NCBI GenBank assembly: GCA_965247705.1
Contig: CBDFHV010000047.1
Coordinates: 1 to 64,000, forward strand
Direction: 5' to 3'
Length of the DNA: 64,000 nucleotides
Source: CBDFHV01 sp965247705
GTDB lineage: Bacteria > Pseudomonadota > Alphaproteobacteria > Rhodospirillales > CAMCUA01
This document shows positions 24,416 to 33,094 of this stretch, piece by piece; positions within the stretch are counted from its first letter, which is position 1; the number at the start of each line of letters is the position of its first letter. The notes beneath the pieces were generated by a model. The model saw nothing but the letters and a program-made list of their open reading frames with translations. It ran no database searches and had not been told where the DNA came from. Position numbers and translations under genes: made by a program.

Positions 24416-24958
24416 CTAGGGGTCCGGCTTGCCCCTGTTCCTGTCCGCCAGGACCGCGAATGGACCGGCTGGCGCACCGTTCTCCGCCGAATTTTGGTGT
24501 CCTCCGAATTCGCTTCCCGGCGCTCTTGGGTACGGTTCCATTTCCAAGGCCACGGCTTCCACCATGACCGCGGCCAGATCGATTCGCCGATCCTCCAGGC
24601 TATCGGGGGGATCCTCCGCCTCCGGGTCCACCAACGCTTCTTCCAGCGGCGACGCGCCCACCACGTACCGGCGCACCACCGAAAGGCACAAAGTCGCCGG
24701 CACCCGCTCCAAACTTACCACGCACGTCTGCACCAAGTCTGCCTCGACGGTGCCATTGAGGCGAAGTCCGCCCCGATCGGCGGCCGGCTGCAGCACAATC
24801 GCCGCCTCCAGGCGGGTCAGATCGAGGACACCCAGTTCACGGGCAACCGCCGCCCGCTCCGCCTCGTCGGCGACGACCCGATGGGTGGACGGCCCGACCG
24901 GGAGAGAATCCAATGTCAGAAAACGGGTGAACGCCCGTTCGGCGGGCGTCGCCTTCAT
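24416..24958 (-). CDS. DUF177 (YceD) family protein
   Basis: A 180-aa protein of the YceD family, found just upstream of rpmF in most bacteria. Characteristic positions are the Cys in VEADLVQTCVVSLERVPATL and the acidic EDRRIDLAAVMVEAVALEMEPYPRAPG region. In plants and E. coli, members have been linked to 23S rRNA accumulation; the molecular role is not settled. Its ATG overlaps the stop of the preceding chaperone gene (ATGA), so the two are co-translated. Confidence 0.9.
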   Translation of the reverse strand: MKATPAERAFTRFLTLDSLPVGPSTHRVVADEAERAAVARELGVLDLTRLEAAIVLQPAADRGGLRLNGTVEADLVQTCVVSLERVPATLCLSVVRRYVVGASPLEEALVDPEAEDPPDSLEDRRIDLAAVMVEAVALEMEPYPRAPGSEFGGHQNSAENGAPAGPFAVLADRNRGKPDP

Positions 24959-25515
24959 GGCGGCACCGGCCCCGGAGCGACCGCGTCCCGCGGCGGCGCG
25001 AAGCGAACCCGCCCTTCCATGAGATCGTCCGAATCCTGGCCCTCCAGGATCGCGTCCTGTAACCGCAGGTACCGGGCCAGGGACGCTACCTGCCCCGGGT
25101 CCGGCGCTTGGCCGGCGTAGACATTGCGGGCGAGCGCGTCATCGAGGACCGACGACTCATCCCGCAATCCGGCTTCGTAGGCCGTCACCCGCCCATAGAA
25201 AGACGATGCCATGGCTTTCACGCGCTTTCCCACTCCCAAATCACCGAAGCCCAGTTCCCGCAGATTTTGATCCACATCGGCGAACATGCGGTCGAAGAGC
25301 GCCTGGGACAAGGCTTCGCTGCGGGGCCGGTCCCGTTTCAGTCGACGCAGTATAAGGAACGCGTGAAGGCAGATCATGTCGAAGCGGCCCGGTAGGGTGT
25401 CGGGCACGGACCATGATTCATAGAATATGGGCTCCCGGGCCTGGGCGACCAGGATCCGGTAAAGGTCGTCGGCCACCGGGGCCCAGGGATCTCGGCGAAA
25501 AGGCCAACGAAACAT
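24955..25515 (-). CDS. Ubiquinol-cytochrome c chaperone (Cbp3-like) family protein
   Basis: This 186-aa protein resembles the ubiquinol-cytochrome c chaperone domain, which in mitochondria (Cbp3) assists cytochrome b biogenesis for the bc1 complex. Family-like segments are FYESWSVPDTLPGRFDMICLHAFLILRRL and LFDRMFADVDQNLRELGFGDLGVGKRVKAMASSFYGR. ATG at 25515 has AGGAG six bases upstream; a GTG two codons earlier is possible. It is the first gene of the minus-strand block and is divergent from bamE across 206 bases. Confidence 0.9.
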   Translation of the reverse strand: MFRWPFRRDPWAPVADDLYRILVAQAREPIFYESWSVPDTLPGRFDMICLHAFLILRRLKRDRPRSEALSQALFDRMFADVDQNLRELGFGDLGVGKRVKAMASSFYGRVTAYEAGLRDESSVLDDALARNVYAGQAPDPGQVASLARYLRLQDAILEGQDSDDLMEGRVRFAPPRDAVAPGPVPP

Positions 25516-25721
25516 GCCCACTCCTGCGCAAATTGGCCGTGTCGCCCCGGAGCAGCGGCTTTGCGGTGCGAACCGCCCTCGCGACGGGATTGACAGGCCG
25601 GTCCCGGAATGCGAACAAATCGGGACTGTGAAACTTCCCGAACCCGGGAAATCGCCGATGCCGTCAATCCCGGTGCATCATCGAACCGGGGCACGGTGCC
25701 GGCAAGTGGGAAGCGAATAGG

Positions 25722-26177
25722 ATGGCGCGGCCGCGCAATTCAAGCCTGTTGTTGGCAATCGGCCTTGGCGGGACGATCCTCGCCGGCGCCTGTTCGCCAC
25801 AATTGAACACCCGCGGCAACGTTCCCGACCCCGACCTGGTGGCCGAAATCGTCGCTGGCCAACATACCCGCGACGATGTGGCCGAGATTCTGGGCTCGCC
25901 GTCCACAGCATCCACGTTCGGGGCGGAGCGCTGGATCTATATCGGAAAACGGACGGAAACCCTCGCCTTCTTCGCCCCGGAGGTGGAGGAGCGCCAGGTT
26001 CTGGTCGTTCGCTTCGACAAGGCCGGCGTCGTCGCCGAGATTCAACGGTTGGACCTGGAGGACGGCCGCGTGGTGCAGGTCGTCGAACGGCAAACCCCCA
26101 CCCTCGGCAACGAACTGACAGTGTTCGACCAACTGCTCGGCAACCTGGGCCGGTTCAACAAGGATACGGGCCCGTAG
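25722..26177 (+). CDS. bamE: Outer membrane protein assembly factor BamE (SmpA/OmlA) lipoprotein
   Basis: A 151-aa lipoprotein with signal peptide and lipobox LAGAC, the Cys being residue 24. The mature part contains the SmpA/OmlA fold signature GQHTRDDVAEILGSPSTASTFGAERWIYIG, in which a turn (HTRDDV) precedes the GSP motif. It belongs to the BAM complex that inserts outer membrane beta barrels. The divergent arrangement with the Cbp3-like gene is common in alphaproteobacteria. It converges on rpe. Confidence 0.93.
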   Translation: MARPRNSSLLLAIGLGGTILAGACSPQLNTRGNVPDPDLVAEIVAGQHTRDDVAEILGSPSTASTFGAERWIYIGKRTETLAFFAPEVEERQVLVVRFDKAGVVAEIQRLDLEDGRVVQVVERQTPTLGNELTVFDQLLGNLGRFNKDTGP

Positions 26178-26201
26178 CGCGGCTCCGCGGGCGCGGACGG
26201 C

Positions 26202-26852
26202 TCATGTCGCGGCGCTCTTGAGGGCGGCGATGGCGCGGGCGTAGTGGTCACTGTCGAATACGGCGCTGCCGGCCACCAGGACGGTGGCGCCGGCGGCGGC
26301 CAGGGCGCCGGCGTTGCCGGGCGAGACGCCGCCATCAACTTCTAGCTCTATGGGATGATCGCCGATCATCTTGTTGATTCGACGTATTTTTTCAATTTGT
26401 CCCGGCAAAAAGAACTGGCCGCCGAAACCCGGGTTCACGGTCATCACCAGGATCAGGTCAACGGTGTCGAGCACATAGGACAGGACCGATTCAGACGTCC
26501 CCGGATTGAGCGAGACGCCGGCCTTCTTGCCCAGATCTCGGATCGCCCGCAAGGTCCGATCGATGTGCGGGCCGGCTTCCGCATGGACGGTGATGATGTC
26601 CGCGCCCGCCGCGGCGAACGGGGCCAGATAGGCATCGACGGGCGCCACCATCAGATGCACGTCCAAGGGTTTGGCGGTGTGGGGCCGAAGCGCCGCGACC
26701 ACCATCGGCCCGATGGTGATGTTGGGCACGAAATGGCCGTCCATGACGTCCACATGGATATAGTCGGCGCCTGCCGCGTCTACCGCGCGCACCTCCTCGC
26801 CCAGGCGGGCGAAGTCCGCCGACAGGATGGATGGGGCGATCTTGACGGTCAT
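26202..26852 (-). CDS. rpe: Ribulose-phosphate 3-epimerase
   Basis: A TIM-barrel enzyme that interconverts ribulose 5-phosphate and xylulose 5-phosphate. Signatures: KIAPSILSADFARLGEE, HVDVMDGHFVPNITIGP (metal His and Asp), HLMVAPVD, MTVNPGFGGQ, LEVDGGVS and VAGSAVF. The protein is 216 aa. The ATG at 26852 follows the aldolase stop by 16 bases, placing two sugar-phosphate enzymes in one unit; transketolase lies just upstream on the same strand but behind a terminator. Confidence 0.96.
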   Translation of the reverse strand: MTVKIAPSILSADFARLGEEVRAVDAAGADYIHVDVMDGHFVPNITIGPMVVAALRPHTAKPLDVHLMVAPVDAYLAPFAAAGADIITVHAEAGPHIDRTLRAIRDLGKKAGVSLNPGTSESVLSYVLDTVDLILVMTVNPGFGGQFFLPGQIEKIRRINKMIGDHPIELEVDGGVSPGNAGALAAAGATVLVAGSAVFDSDHYARAIAALKSAAT

Positions 26853-26868
26853 GGGCGGGGAGGAAGCC

Positions 26869-27888
26869 TCAAGCCGCTTTCTCCATGCCGTCCGAGTAGC
26901 CGCCGTCGCAGGCGGCACTGTTCAGTCTGGCCCGCAGGTAGAGCGCCTTCTGGGCCGCGGCCACGTTCTCCTTCTTGCCGAGCCAGTTCTTCTGCGCGCT
27001 TTCCTGCAGCGCCCGGCCATAGGAGAAGCTCAGGGTCCACGGATGGGGCCCGATGGCGTTCATGGCGTTCAGGTGCTGGGTTGCCAACCGCATGCTCTGG
27101 CCGCCGGACAGGAACACGACGCCCGGCACCGCGGCTGGCACGGTGCGCGTCAAGCAGCGGACGGTGCGCGCCGCCACTTCCTGGACTCCCGCCTGGTGGG
27201 CGCAGTCCATGCCCGAGATAACCATGTTGGGCTTGAGCAAAATGCCCTCCAGGACCACGCCCTGCAGGTGGAGTTCCTGGAACACCGCGTGAAGCGTCTC
27301 CTCGGTGACCTGTTCGCAGCGGTCGATGTGGTGGTCGCCAACCATCATGACCTCGGGTTCGACAATCGGCACTATGCCTGCCTCCTGGCACAGGCGGGCG
27401 TAGCGGGCCAGGGCATGGGCGTTGACGTGGATGCTGTAGGGCGTCGGGATGCCCTTCCCGATGTCGATCACCGCCCGCCACTTGGCGAAAGTCGCGCCCA
27501 GCGCGACGTATTCCTTCAGGCGCCCGGCCAGCCCGTCCAGCCCCTCGGTCACCGTCTCCCCGTCCGCGCCCGCCAAGGGCTTGGCGCCGCCGTCGACCTT
27601 GATGCCCGGCTGGATGTTCTGGGCCCTCAAAAGGCCCACCAGGGGGGTGCCGTCGACGGCCTGCTGACGAATGGTCTCGTCGTAAAGAATGGCGCCGCTG
27701 ATGAATTCTCCCAGCCCTTGGGTGCGGAACAACAGCTCCCGATAGGCGCGGCGGTTGTCCTCGACGTTCTCGACGCCGATGACGTCGAAGCGCTTGCCGA
27801 TGGTGCCGGTGCTCTCGTCGGCGGCGAGGATGCCCCGCCTGTCGGCGACCAGCGAATGGGCCACCTGAGCGAGCTTTTCCGCGTTCAT
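26869..27888 (-). CDS. Class I fructose-bisphosphate aldolase
   Basis: A 339-aa Schiff-base aldolase of the animal/plant-like class I type. Signatures: GILAADESTGTIGKRF at the N-terminus, YREL-LF block, VPIVEPEVMM, the Schiff-base Lys in EGILLKPNMV, and SFSYGRALQ. It cleaves fructose 1,6-bisphosphate in glycolysis or works in the reverse direction with transketolase and rpe in the Calvin or pentose phosphate pathway. ATG at 27888 has an AGGAGAGGTG ribosome site. It lies downstream of tkt, separated by a terminator. Confidence 0.95.
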   Translation of the reverse strand: MNAEKLAQVAHSLVADRRGILAADESTGTIGKRFDVIGVENVEDNRRAYRELLFRTQGLGEFISGAILYDETIRQQAVDGTPLVGLLRAQNIQPGIKVDGGAKPLAGADGETVTEGLDGLAGRLKEYVALGATFAKWRAVIDIGKGIPTPYSIHVNAHALARYARLCQEAGIVPIVEPEVMMVGDHHIDRCEQVTEETLHAVFQELHLQGVVLEGILLKPNMVISGMDCAHQAGVQEVAARTVRCLTRTVPAAVPGVVFLSGGQSMRLATQHLNAMNAIGPHPWTLSFSYGRALQESAQKNWLGKKENVAAAQKALYLRARLNSAACDGGYSDGMEKAA

Positions 27889-27966
27889 GTCACCTCTCCT
27901 TCCAACAGCACAACGGCACGGCGCGCACTATAGCAGTACGGGGGAAATTTTTGAGCGGTATCGGCC

Positions 27967-27993
27967 AAAAAAACGGGCCGCGAAGAGCGGCCC
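27967..27993 (-). terminator. Rho-independent terminator after tkt
   Basis: GGGCCGC at 27975-27981 and GCGGCCC at 27987-27993 form a perfect 7-bp stem with a 5-base loop. On the minus strand the hairpin is followed by seven T residues (complement of A at 27967-27973). It lies between tkt and the aldolase gene, both on the minus strand, so the aldolase and rpe genes need their own promoter in the 80 bases downstream. Confidence 0.85.
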
Positions 27994-28105
27994 AAGGTGG
28001 CTCCTGAGGGAGGAACAGCGAACTGTAGGCTTTCGGGAGAACCTTGCACTAACCTCGCTCAAGCTGTTCGACAACGCGTCCCAATCGATGTCTGAATTCG
28101 AAACG

Positions 28106-28189
28106 CTATACCCCGGCCCCCAACACGTGCAGTAGAAACACGACAAGAAACCCCAGCACCACGAGAACGGCCAGCGACAGCAAGGCCAC
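28106..28189 (-). CDS. Possible 27-aa hydrophobic peptide downstream of tkt
   Basis: A short minus-strand frame with GTG start encodes a strongly hydrophobic peptide (MALLSLAVLVVLGFLVVFLL then seven more residues), enough for one membrane helix. It begins 17 bases after the tkt stop and ends before the tkt terminator, so it would be on the tkt transcript. No clear ribosome binding site is seen, and chance cannot be excluded. The rest of 27889-28206 shows only the terminator. Confidence 0.25.
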   Translation of the reverse strand: MALLSLAVLVVLGFLVVFLLHVLGAGV

Positions 28190-28206
28190 GAAGGCGGCGA
28201 GGGCCG

Positions 28207-30225
28207 TCAGACCATCCCTGCCCGTGCCGCTTCCACGACTTTCGTCGCCGTGATGCCGAAGTGCTCGTACAACGCGCCGCCGGGGGCGGAGGCGCCGAAG
28301 CCGGTCATGCCGACGAAGGCGCCGGTTTCGCCGATGTAGCGGTCCCAGCCCATGGAGACCGCGGCCTCGACGGCGACGCGGATGGTGCCGGGGCCCAGCA
28401 CGCTGTCCCGATAGACCTTGTCCTGGGCGTCGAACAGGGCCCAGCAGGGCATGGAGACCACCGCCGTGGGGATGCCATCGGCCTGCAGGACTTCGCGGGC
28501 CTCGACGGCGATGGACACCTCGGAGCCGGTGGCGAGCAGGGTCACGCGGCGCGCCCCCCCCTCCCCTTCGGCCAGCACGTAGGCGCCCCGGGCACAGGGC
28601 TTATCGCCCGGGCGAGCGTCGCGCAGGGTGGGCACGCCCTGGCGGGTCAGGGCCATGCCCGACGGGCCATCCCGGCGTTCCAGGGCCAGGGCCCAGCATT
28701 CGGCCGTCTCCACCGCGTCGGCCGGGCGGAACAGCCAGTAGCCGGGGATGGCCCGCATGGCGGCCAGCGTCTCCACCGGCTGGTGGGTCGGGCCGTCCTC
28801 GCCGAGGCCGATGGAATCGTGGGTCAGGACGTGGATCGCCCGGATGCCCATGAGGGCAGCGAGGCGCAGGGACGGGCGCATGTAATCGGTGAACACCAGG
28901 AAAGTGCCGCTGAAGGGGATCAACCCGCCGTGTAGGGCGATGCCGTTCATGGCCGCCGCCATGGCGTGCTCGCGCACCCCGTAGAAGACGTAGTCGCCGC
29001 CATACGCGCCAGCCGTCACGGGTACGGCGGCGGACACCTTGGTGTTGTTGGAACCGGTGAGGTCCGCCGAGCCGCCGATCATCTCGGGGATGGCCTGGGT
29101 CAACACCTCCAGGGCCTCGCCGGAGGCCTGGCGGGTGGCCCATTTGGGCCTTTCCTCGGCGACCCGGGCGATGTGGGCGTCGAGCGCTGCTTTCCAGCCC
29201 CTGGGCAAGTCGCCGGCCTCGGTCCGCTCGAAGTCGTGGCGCCGCGCTTCGGGCTCGGCGTCCAGGCGCCCTTGCCAGGCCACCCGGTCCTCCGCTCCGC
29301 GGGCGCCGGCGGCGCGCCAGGCCTGCTGGATGTCGGTCGGCACCTGGAAGGCCGGATAGGGCCAGCCCAGTTCCTCGCGCGCGCCGGCGATCTCCGCCTC
29401 GCCCAGGGGCGCGCCATGGGTGGCGGCCGTACCGGCCTTGGTGGGGGCCCCATAACCGATTGTCGTGCGACAGGCGATCAGGGAAGGCCGGTCCGAAGCC
29501 CGGGCTGCCTCGATGGCGCGGGCGATCGCGTCGGGATCGTGGCCGTCCGCCGCCTGGGCGTGCCAGCCGCTGGCCTGGAAGCGGCCAATTTGGTCGTCGG
29601 TCACGGACAGGTCCGTGGGGCCGTCGATGCTGATCCGGTTGTCGTCCCAGAGGACGATCAGCCGCCCCAGTTTCAGGTGCCCGGCCAGGGAGATGGCCTC
29701 GTGGCTGATGCCCTCCATCAGGCAGCCGTCGCCGGCGATTACGTAAGTGACGTGGTCCACGATGGCGTCGCCGAAGCGGGCGTTGCGGAGCCGCTCGGCC
29801 AGGGCCATGCCGACCCCGTTGGCCAGCCCCTGCCCCAGGGGCCCGGTGGTGGTCTCGATGCCGCCGGCGTGTCCGTACTCGGGATGGCCGGCGGTACGCG
29901 AGCCCAACTGGCGGAAGTTCCGCAGTTGGTCGATGTCCATATCCTCGTAGCCGGTGAGGTACAGCAGCCCGTAAAGCAGCATGGACCCGTGGCCCGCCGA
30001 CAGAACGAAGCGGTCCCGGTCGGGCCAGCGGGGCGCGGTGGGGTCGAACTTGAGAAAACGGGTCCACAGCACGGTCGCCACGTCGGCCATGCCCATGGGC
30101 ATGCCAGGATGGCCCGAATTGGCTTTCTGGACGGCGTCGGCGGCGAGGAATCGAATGGCGTTGGCCAACTCCATGTGACTGGGGCCGGACGCCGGGGCGG
30201 TGGCCTCGGACGAAGAGACCGTCAT
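28207..30225 (-). CDS. tkt: Transketolase
   Basis: A 672-aa thiamine diphosphate enzyme that moves two-carbon units between sugar phosphates. Signatures: LANAIRFLAADAVQKANSGHPGMPMG at the start, the TPP site GDGCLMEGISHEA with WDDNRISIDG, and the pyrimidine part GVREHAMAAAMNGIALHGG and HDSIGLGEDGPTHQPVE. ATG at 30225 has GAGGAG upstream; the frame continues further back without family resemblance. A strong terminator follows at 27967-27993. Class I aldolase and rpe lie next on the same strand. Confidence 0.97.
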   Translation of the reverse strand: MTVSSSEATAPASGPSHMELANAIRFLAADAVQKANSGHPGMPMGMADVATVLWTRFLKFDPTAPRWPDRDRFVLSAGHGSMLLYGLLYLTGYEDMDIDQLRNFRQLGSRTAGHPEYGHAGGIETTTGPLGQGLANGVGMALAERLRNARFGDAIVDHVTYVIAGDGCLMEGISHEAISLAGHLKLGRLIVLWDDNRISIDGPTDLSVTDDQIGRFQASGWHAQAADGHDPDAIARAIEAARASDRPSLIACRTTIGYGAPTKAGTAATHGAPLGEAEIAGAREELGWPYPAFQVPTDIQQAWRAAGARGAEDRVAWQGRLDAEPEARRHDFERTEAGDLPRGWKAALDAHIARVAEERPKWATRQASGEALEVLTQAIPEMIGGSADLTGSNNTKVSAAVPVTAGAYGGDYVFYGVREHAMAAAMNGIALHGGLIPFSGTFLVFTDYMRPSLRLAALMGIRAIHVLTHDSIGLGEDGPTHQPVETLAAMRAIPGYWLFRPADAVETAECWALALERRDGPSGMALTRQGVPTLRDARPGDKPCARGAYVLAEGEGGARRVTLLATGSEVSIAVEAREVLQADGIPTAVVSMPCWALFDAQDKVYRDSVLGPGTIRVAVEAAVSMGWDRYIGETGAFVGMTGFGASAPGGALYEHFGITATKVVEAARAGMV

Positions 30226-30309
30226 CGCATCAACTCCTCGCGGGCGATAGGGAATAACCCGTGGCGCGTGACGACCCGCGCCGGGGGGTTCTATAACACA
30301 GGTCATCGT

Positions 30310-31263
30310 TCAACGACCCGCATCTGTGTCTCTTTTTCGCTGGCGGCGCAACCGGGTTTCCCGGTGCAGGATATAGAGCCCGCTGCCGGTCACGATGAGG
30401 GTCCCCGATATCATCCAGGAGTCGGGCATATCGCCCCAGATCAGCGCTCCAAAGATCACCGCCCAGACCATGGTCGCGTACTTGAACGGCGACACCAGAC
30501 CGGCCTCGGCCCAGCGGAAGGCTTCGATCATAAAATAGTAGGCGCCGCTGAGGCAGAACCCGGCCGAAGCCAGGATCGCCAGGTCCGCCGCTGTCGGCGC
30601 GCTCCACCCGAACGGCAACGTGACCAGCCCGCTCGAGGTCACCATCAGGGTGCTGACAAAAAGGATCGATAGGGTGCTTTCGGAGCCCACCATCGCACGG
30701 GTGATGATGTCGCGGAAGGCGCCCAAAAGCGCCACGGCAAGGGGCAGCAGGGCCACCCACTGAAACGCGCCGGTGGGCCGCAGCATGAGAACCACGCCGC
30801 AGAACCCCACCACCACCGCCAGCCATCGCCGCCAGCCGACCGTTTCCGCCAGCAGGGGTGTCGCCATCGCGGTCAGGAACAGCGGCCCGGCGAAGGTGAT
30901 GGCTATGGCGTCGGCCAGGGGCATCAGTTTGAGGGCGGTGACGAACAGGAATGACCCCAGGATTACCGTTATCCCGCGCAAAAGCTGGCCCTTGGGATTG
31001 CGCACCCGAAGCACTCTCGTACCACCGGCCCGCCAGACGAGGAAGGCGATGGGCAGGAGCACGAAGACTCCGCGCATGAACATAAGCTGCCCCACCGGAT
31101 AGTGGGCGGTCATGAGCTTGGCGAGCGCATCGTTGATGGTCAGCAGGGCGCCGCTGGCGACCATGCAGGCGATTCCCCTGAGCGGCTGGGCGCTGGCGGC
31201 AAGCGCCGCTGTCGCGGCGGCCGACAGGAACCTCGGGGAACGGTGTACGGGAGGCGTGGACAA
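30310..31263 (-). CDS. EamA/DMT-family transporter
   Basis: A 317-aa membrane protein with ten hydrophobic segments in two EamA repeats (first ending near LMLRPTGAF, second near GLYILHRE). Members of the drug/metabolite transporter superfamily export small metabolites. Motifs such as NDALAKLMTAHYPVGQLMFMRG and LPLADAIAITFAGPLF fit the family. TTG at 31263 is the likely start and internal Met residues are later. Substrate unknown. It is on the same strand as tkt, 84 bases before it. Confidence 0.85.
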   Translation of the reverse strand: MSTPPVHRSPRFLSAAATAALAASAQPLRGIACMVASGALLTINDALAKLMTAHYPVGQLMFMRGVFVLLPIAFLVWRAGGTRVLRVRNPKGQLLRGITVILGSFLFVTALKLMPLADAIAITFAGPLFLTAMATPLLAETVGWRRWLAVVVGFCGVVLMLRPTGAFQWVALLPLAVALLGAFRDIITRAMVGSESTLSILFVSTLMVTSSGLVTLPFGWSAPTAADLAILASAGFCLSGAYYFMIEAFRWAEAGLVSPFKYATMVWAVIFGALIWGDMPDSWMISGTLIVTGSGLYILHRETRLRRQRKRDTDAGR

Positions 31264-31326
31264 CTGGGGTGTGGATGATGGCGGTGGCGTATCAGGCCCG
31301 GCCGCGCGGGCGCGACGCAGTCGGAC

Positions 31327-32919
31327 TCATGCGCTTTGTGCCACGTTGCCGCTTTGGCTGTAGGCCTTATAGGCTCGGTATATCTCGCGTATGATCCGCG
31401 CCGTCCCCTTCTCCACCGCCGTGTCGAGTACTTCCGATCCCTCCTCCGACTGGGCCGCCTCGAACAGGTCGGAGAACAGTGTCGTGAACACCAGGCTGAA
31501 GTGACTTTCGCTGAACACGTCGCGGCCATCGTACTTGGCGGTGCCGATCATATTGTCGGTAATGGCGGTGTTGATGATGCCTATGAAGTTGCGCCGGCCG
31601 CGAGCGAAATTGCCGAACTTGACCAGGATCCGCCCAAGGATTTTGTATGAAAAACAGCGATAGTCGTCGTCATCCAGGATGCGCGACCAGATATGGAAGT
31701 CGTCATCGGAACTGATCTGGTCCAAGAGTTCCTGGGCCTGAGGGTTCAGCTCGGCATAAACGTGCTCGCCAAGCAGCAGTTGCAGGTATTCATCGAACCC
31801 GTGCAGGAAGGCGCGGGGGATGATCTGGCGGCGGCCCGTATGGTCGCTGAGGAGGTGGGAGATTTTGCCGATCAGCAGGCGGAGGAGAAACTTGTTTCGC
31901 CGCTCGTCGCCGGAAGCCTTGGTTTCCGCATCGGCTTCCGAGGCATCCTTGCCCTCGGCGACGAATAACTGCTCGTCGCTGACCGCCTTGGCAATTTCCC
32001 GGTGTATCTCCTGGGCCGTGTGTGCGGTGCCGGTGCCGGTGCCAATGGCGGCGCTGAAACTCGCCTGGATTGCTTGGGACAGGGGAATCAGCAATTGGAA
32101 GTCCTTGCTCGATGCCCCGTCGGCGGAGTCCCGAATGTTGTTGGTCACCGACAGCAGAGACTGGCACAGGCCGGAGACGTGCTCGTAAGACGTTCCCACC
32201 ATGCGGCTGCCGGTTTCCTCCAGCAGGTCGTGGAGGTGGCGCAACTCGGCCTTCGTGCTCCGATCCACGGGGCCCGCTTCCAAGCGCGGCAGAATGGCCT
32301 TCACGATCTGGCAAATACGCTCGGCATGGCGGAGCATTTTCTGTTCGTTGATTTCCAACAGGGCCTGGTCGAGGACCGCTCCGAGGTTCTCTTGGCCTTC
32401 GAGCCCCTCGGACCTGGCTTTCAAGCGATTGGGGACCTCGACCAGTTTGGCCGTGTTTGGCCGCCCGTCGGTGCGGTGCCGGTCCGGACCCACGTAATCG
32501 CTGGTGACGACGAAGGGCTTTCGGGCGCGAACCAGGTTGCGGATGCGCGACACAAGGCGCTCCGCCGATATGGGTTTGGTCAACAGGGCGTCGGCGCCCG
32601 AGTCCGACACCCTTCGAACCAATTCGGATGTCGGCATCCAGGTGGTGGCGATAACCGGCAAGAACGGATCCTGGCCCACCCGCTGATGGCGCAGGTCGAC
32701 GATCCACCGGCACATGTCGCCATCTTCCGAATCGGTCTCGCAGATGAGCAGATCCGGGCTGGGATCGATCGATTCCGCGGCCATGTCCGCGAACGTGGTG
32801 ACCGCGCGCACGTGACGGAATCCGTTGTTCACCAGAATGTTGCGAACGCTCTCCCGTGAGCCCCCGTCCGGGTCCATGAGCAGGACGTCCACTTGATCGA
32901 AGCGAAGTTTCTCCATCAT
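31327..32919 (-). CDS. Receiver-domain protein with long helical C-terminal region
   Basis: Residues about 8-130 form a CheY-like receiver: VDVLLMDPDGGSRESVRNIL, then DLLICETDSEDGDM with the likely phospho-Asp, and LLTKPISAERLVSRIRNLVRARKPFV. A linker YVGPDRHRTDG resembles the tail of the other receiver protein at 36231-36791 (YFGPDRRRRH). The remaining roughly 370 residues are mostly helical with no family recognised, and contain no kinase or output DNA-binding domain. ATG at 32919 is chosen over a long upstream extension; the next codon is also ATG. It is divergent from the LarA-family gene. Function unknown beyond phospho-signalling. Confidence 0.75.
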   Translation of the reverse strand: MMEKLRFDQVDVLLMDPDGGSRESVRNILVNNGFRHVRAVTTFADMAAESIDPSPDLLICETDSEDGDMCRWIVDLRHQRVGQDPFLPVIATTWMPTSELVRRVSDSGADALLTKPISAERLVSRIRNLVRARKPFVVTSDYVGPDRHRTDGRPNTAKLVEVPNRLKARSEGLEGQENLGAVLDQALLEINEQKMLRHAERICQIVKAILPRLEAGPVDRSTKAELRHLHDLLEETGSRMVGTSYEHVSGLCQSLLSVTNNIRDSADGASSKDFQLLIPLSQAIQASFSAAIGTGTGTAHTAQEIHREIAKAVSDEQLFVAEGKDASEADAETKASGDERRNKFLLRLLIGKISHLLSDHTGRRQIIPRAFLHGFDEYLQLLLGEHVYAELNPQAQELLDQISSDDDFHIWSRILDDDDYRCFSYKILGRILVKFGNFARGRRNFIGIINTAITDNMIGTAKYDGRDVFSESHFSLVFTTLFSDLFEAAQSEEGSEVLDTAVEKGTARIIREIYRAYKAYSQSGNVAQSA

Positions 32920-33094
32920 CCCCCTGAGACGCTCAGTGCGACTCGTGCGGCCCCTTATCCCCTCTCCATGGTAGTCAAAATCGACGACGCTGAATAGCGT
33001 CGTTGGCAAAGGCGCGATTGCTCTCCTCCGGCGTCGGCCGGATAATGGGGGCTTATCGAGTCGTTTTCGGAGCCCCCCCGCGGGAGCGCCCTGG

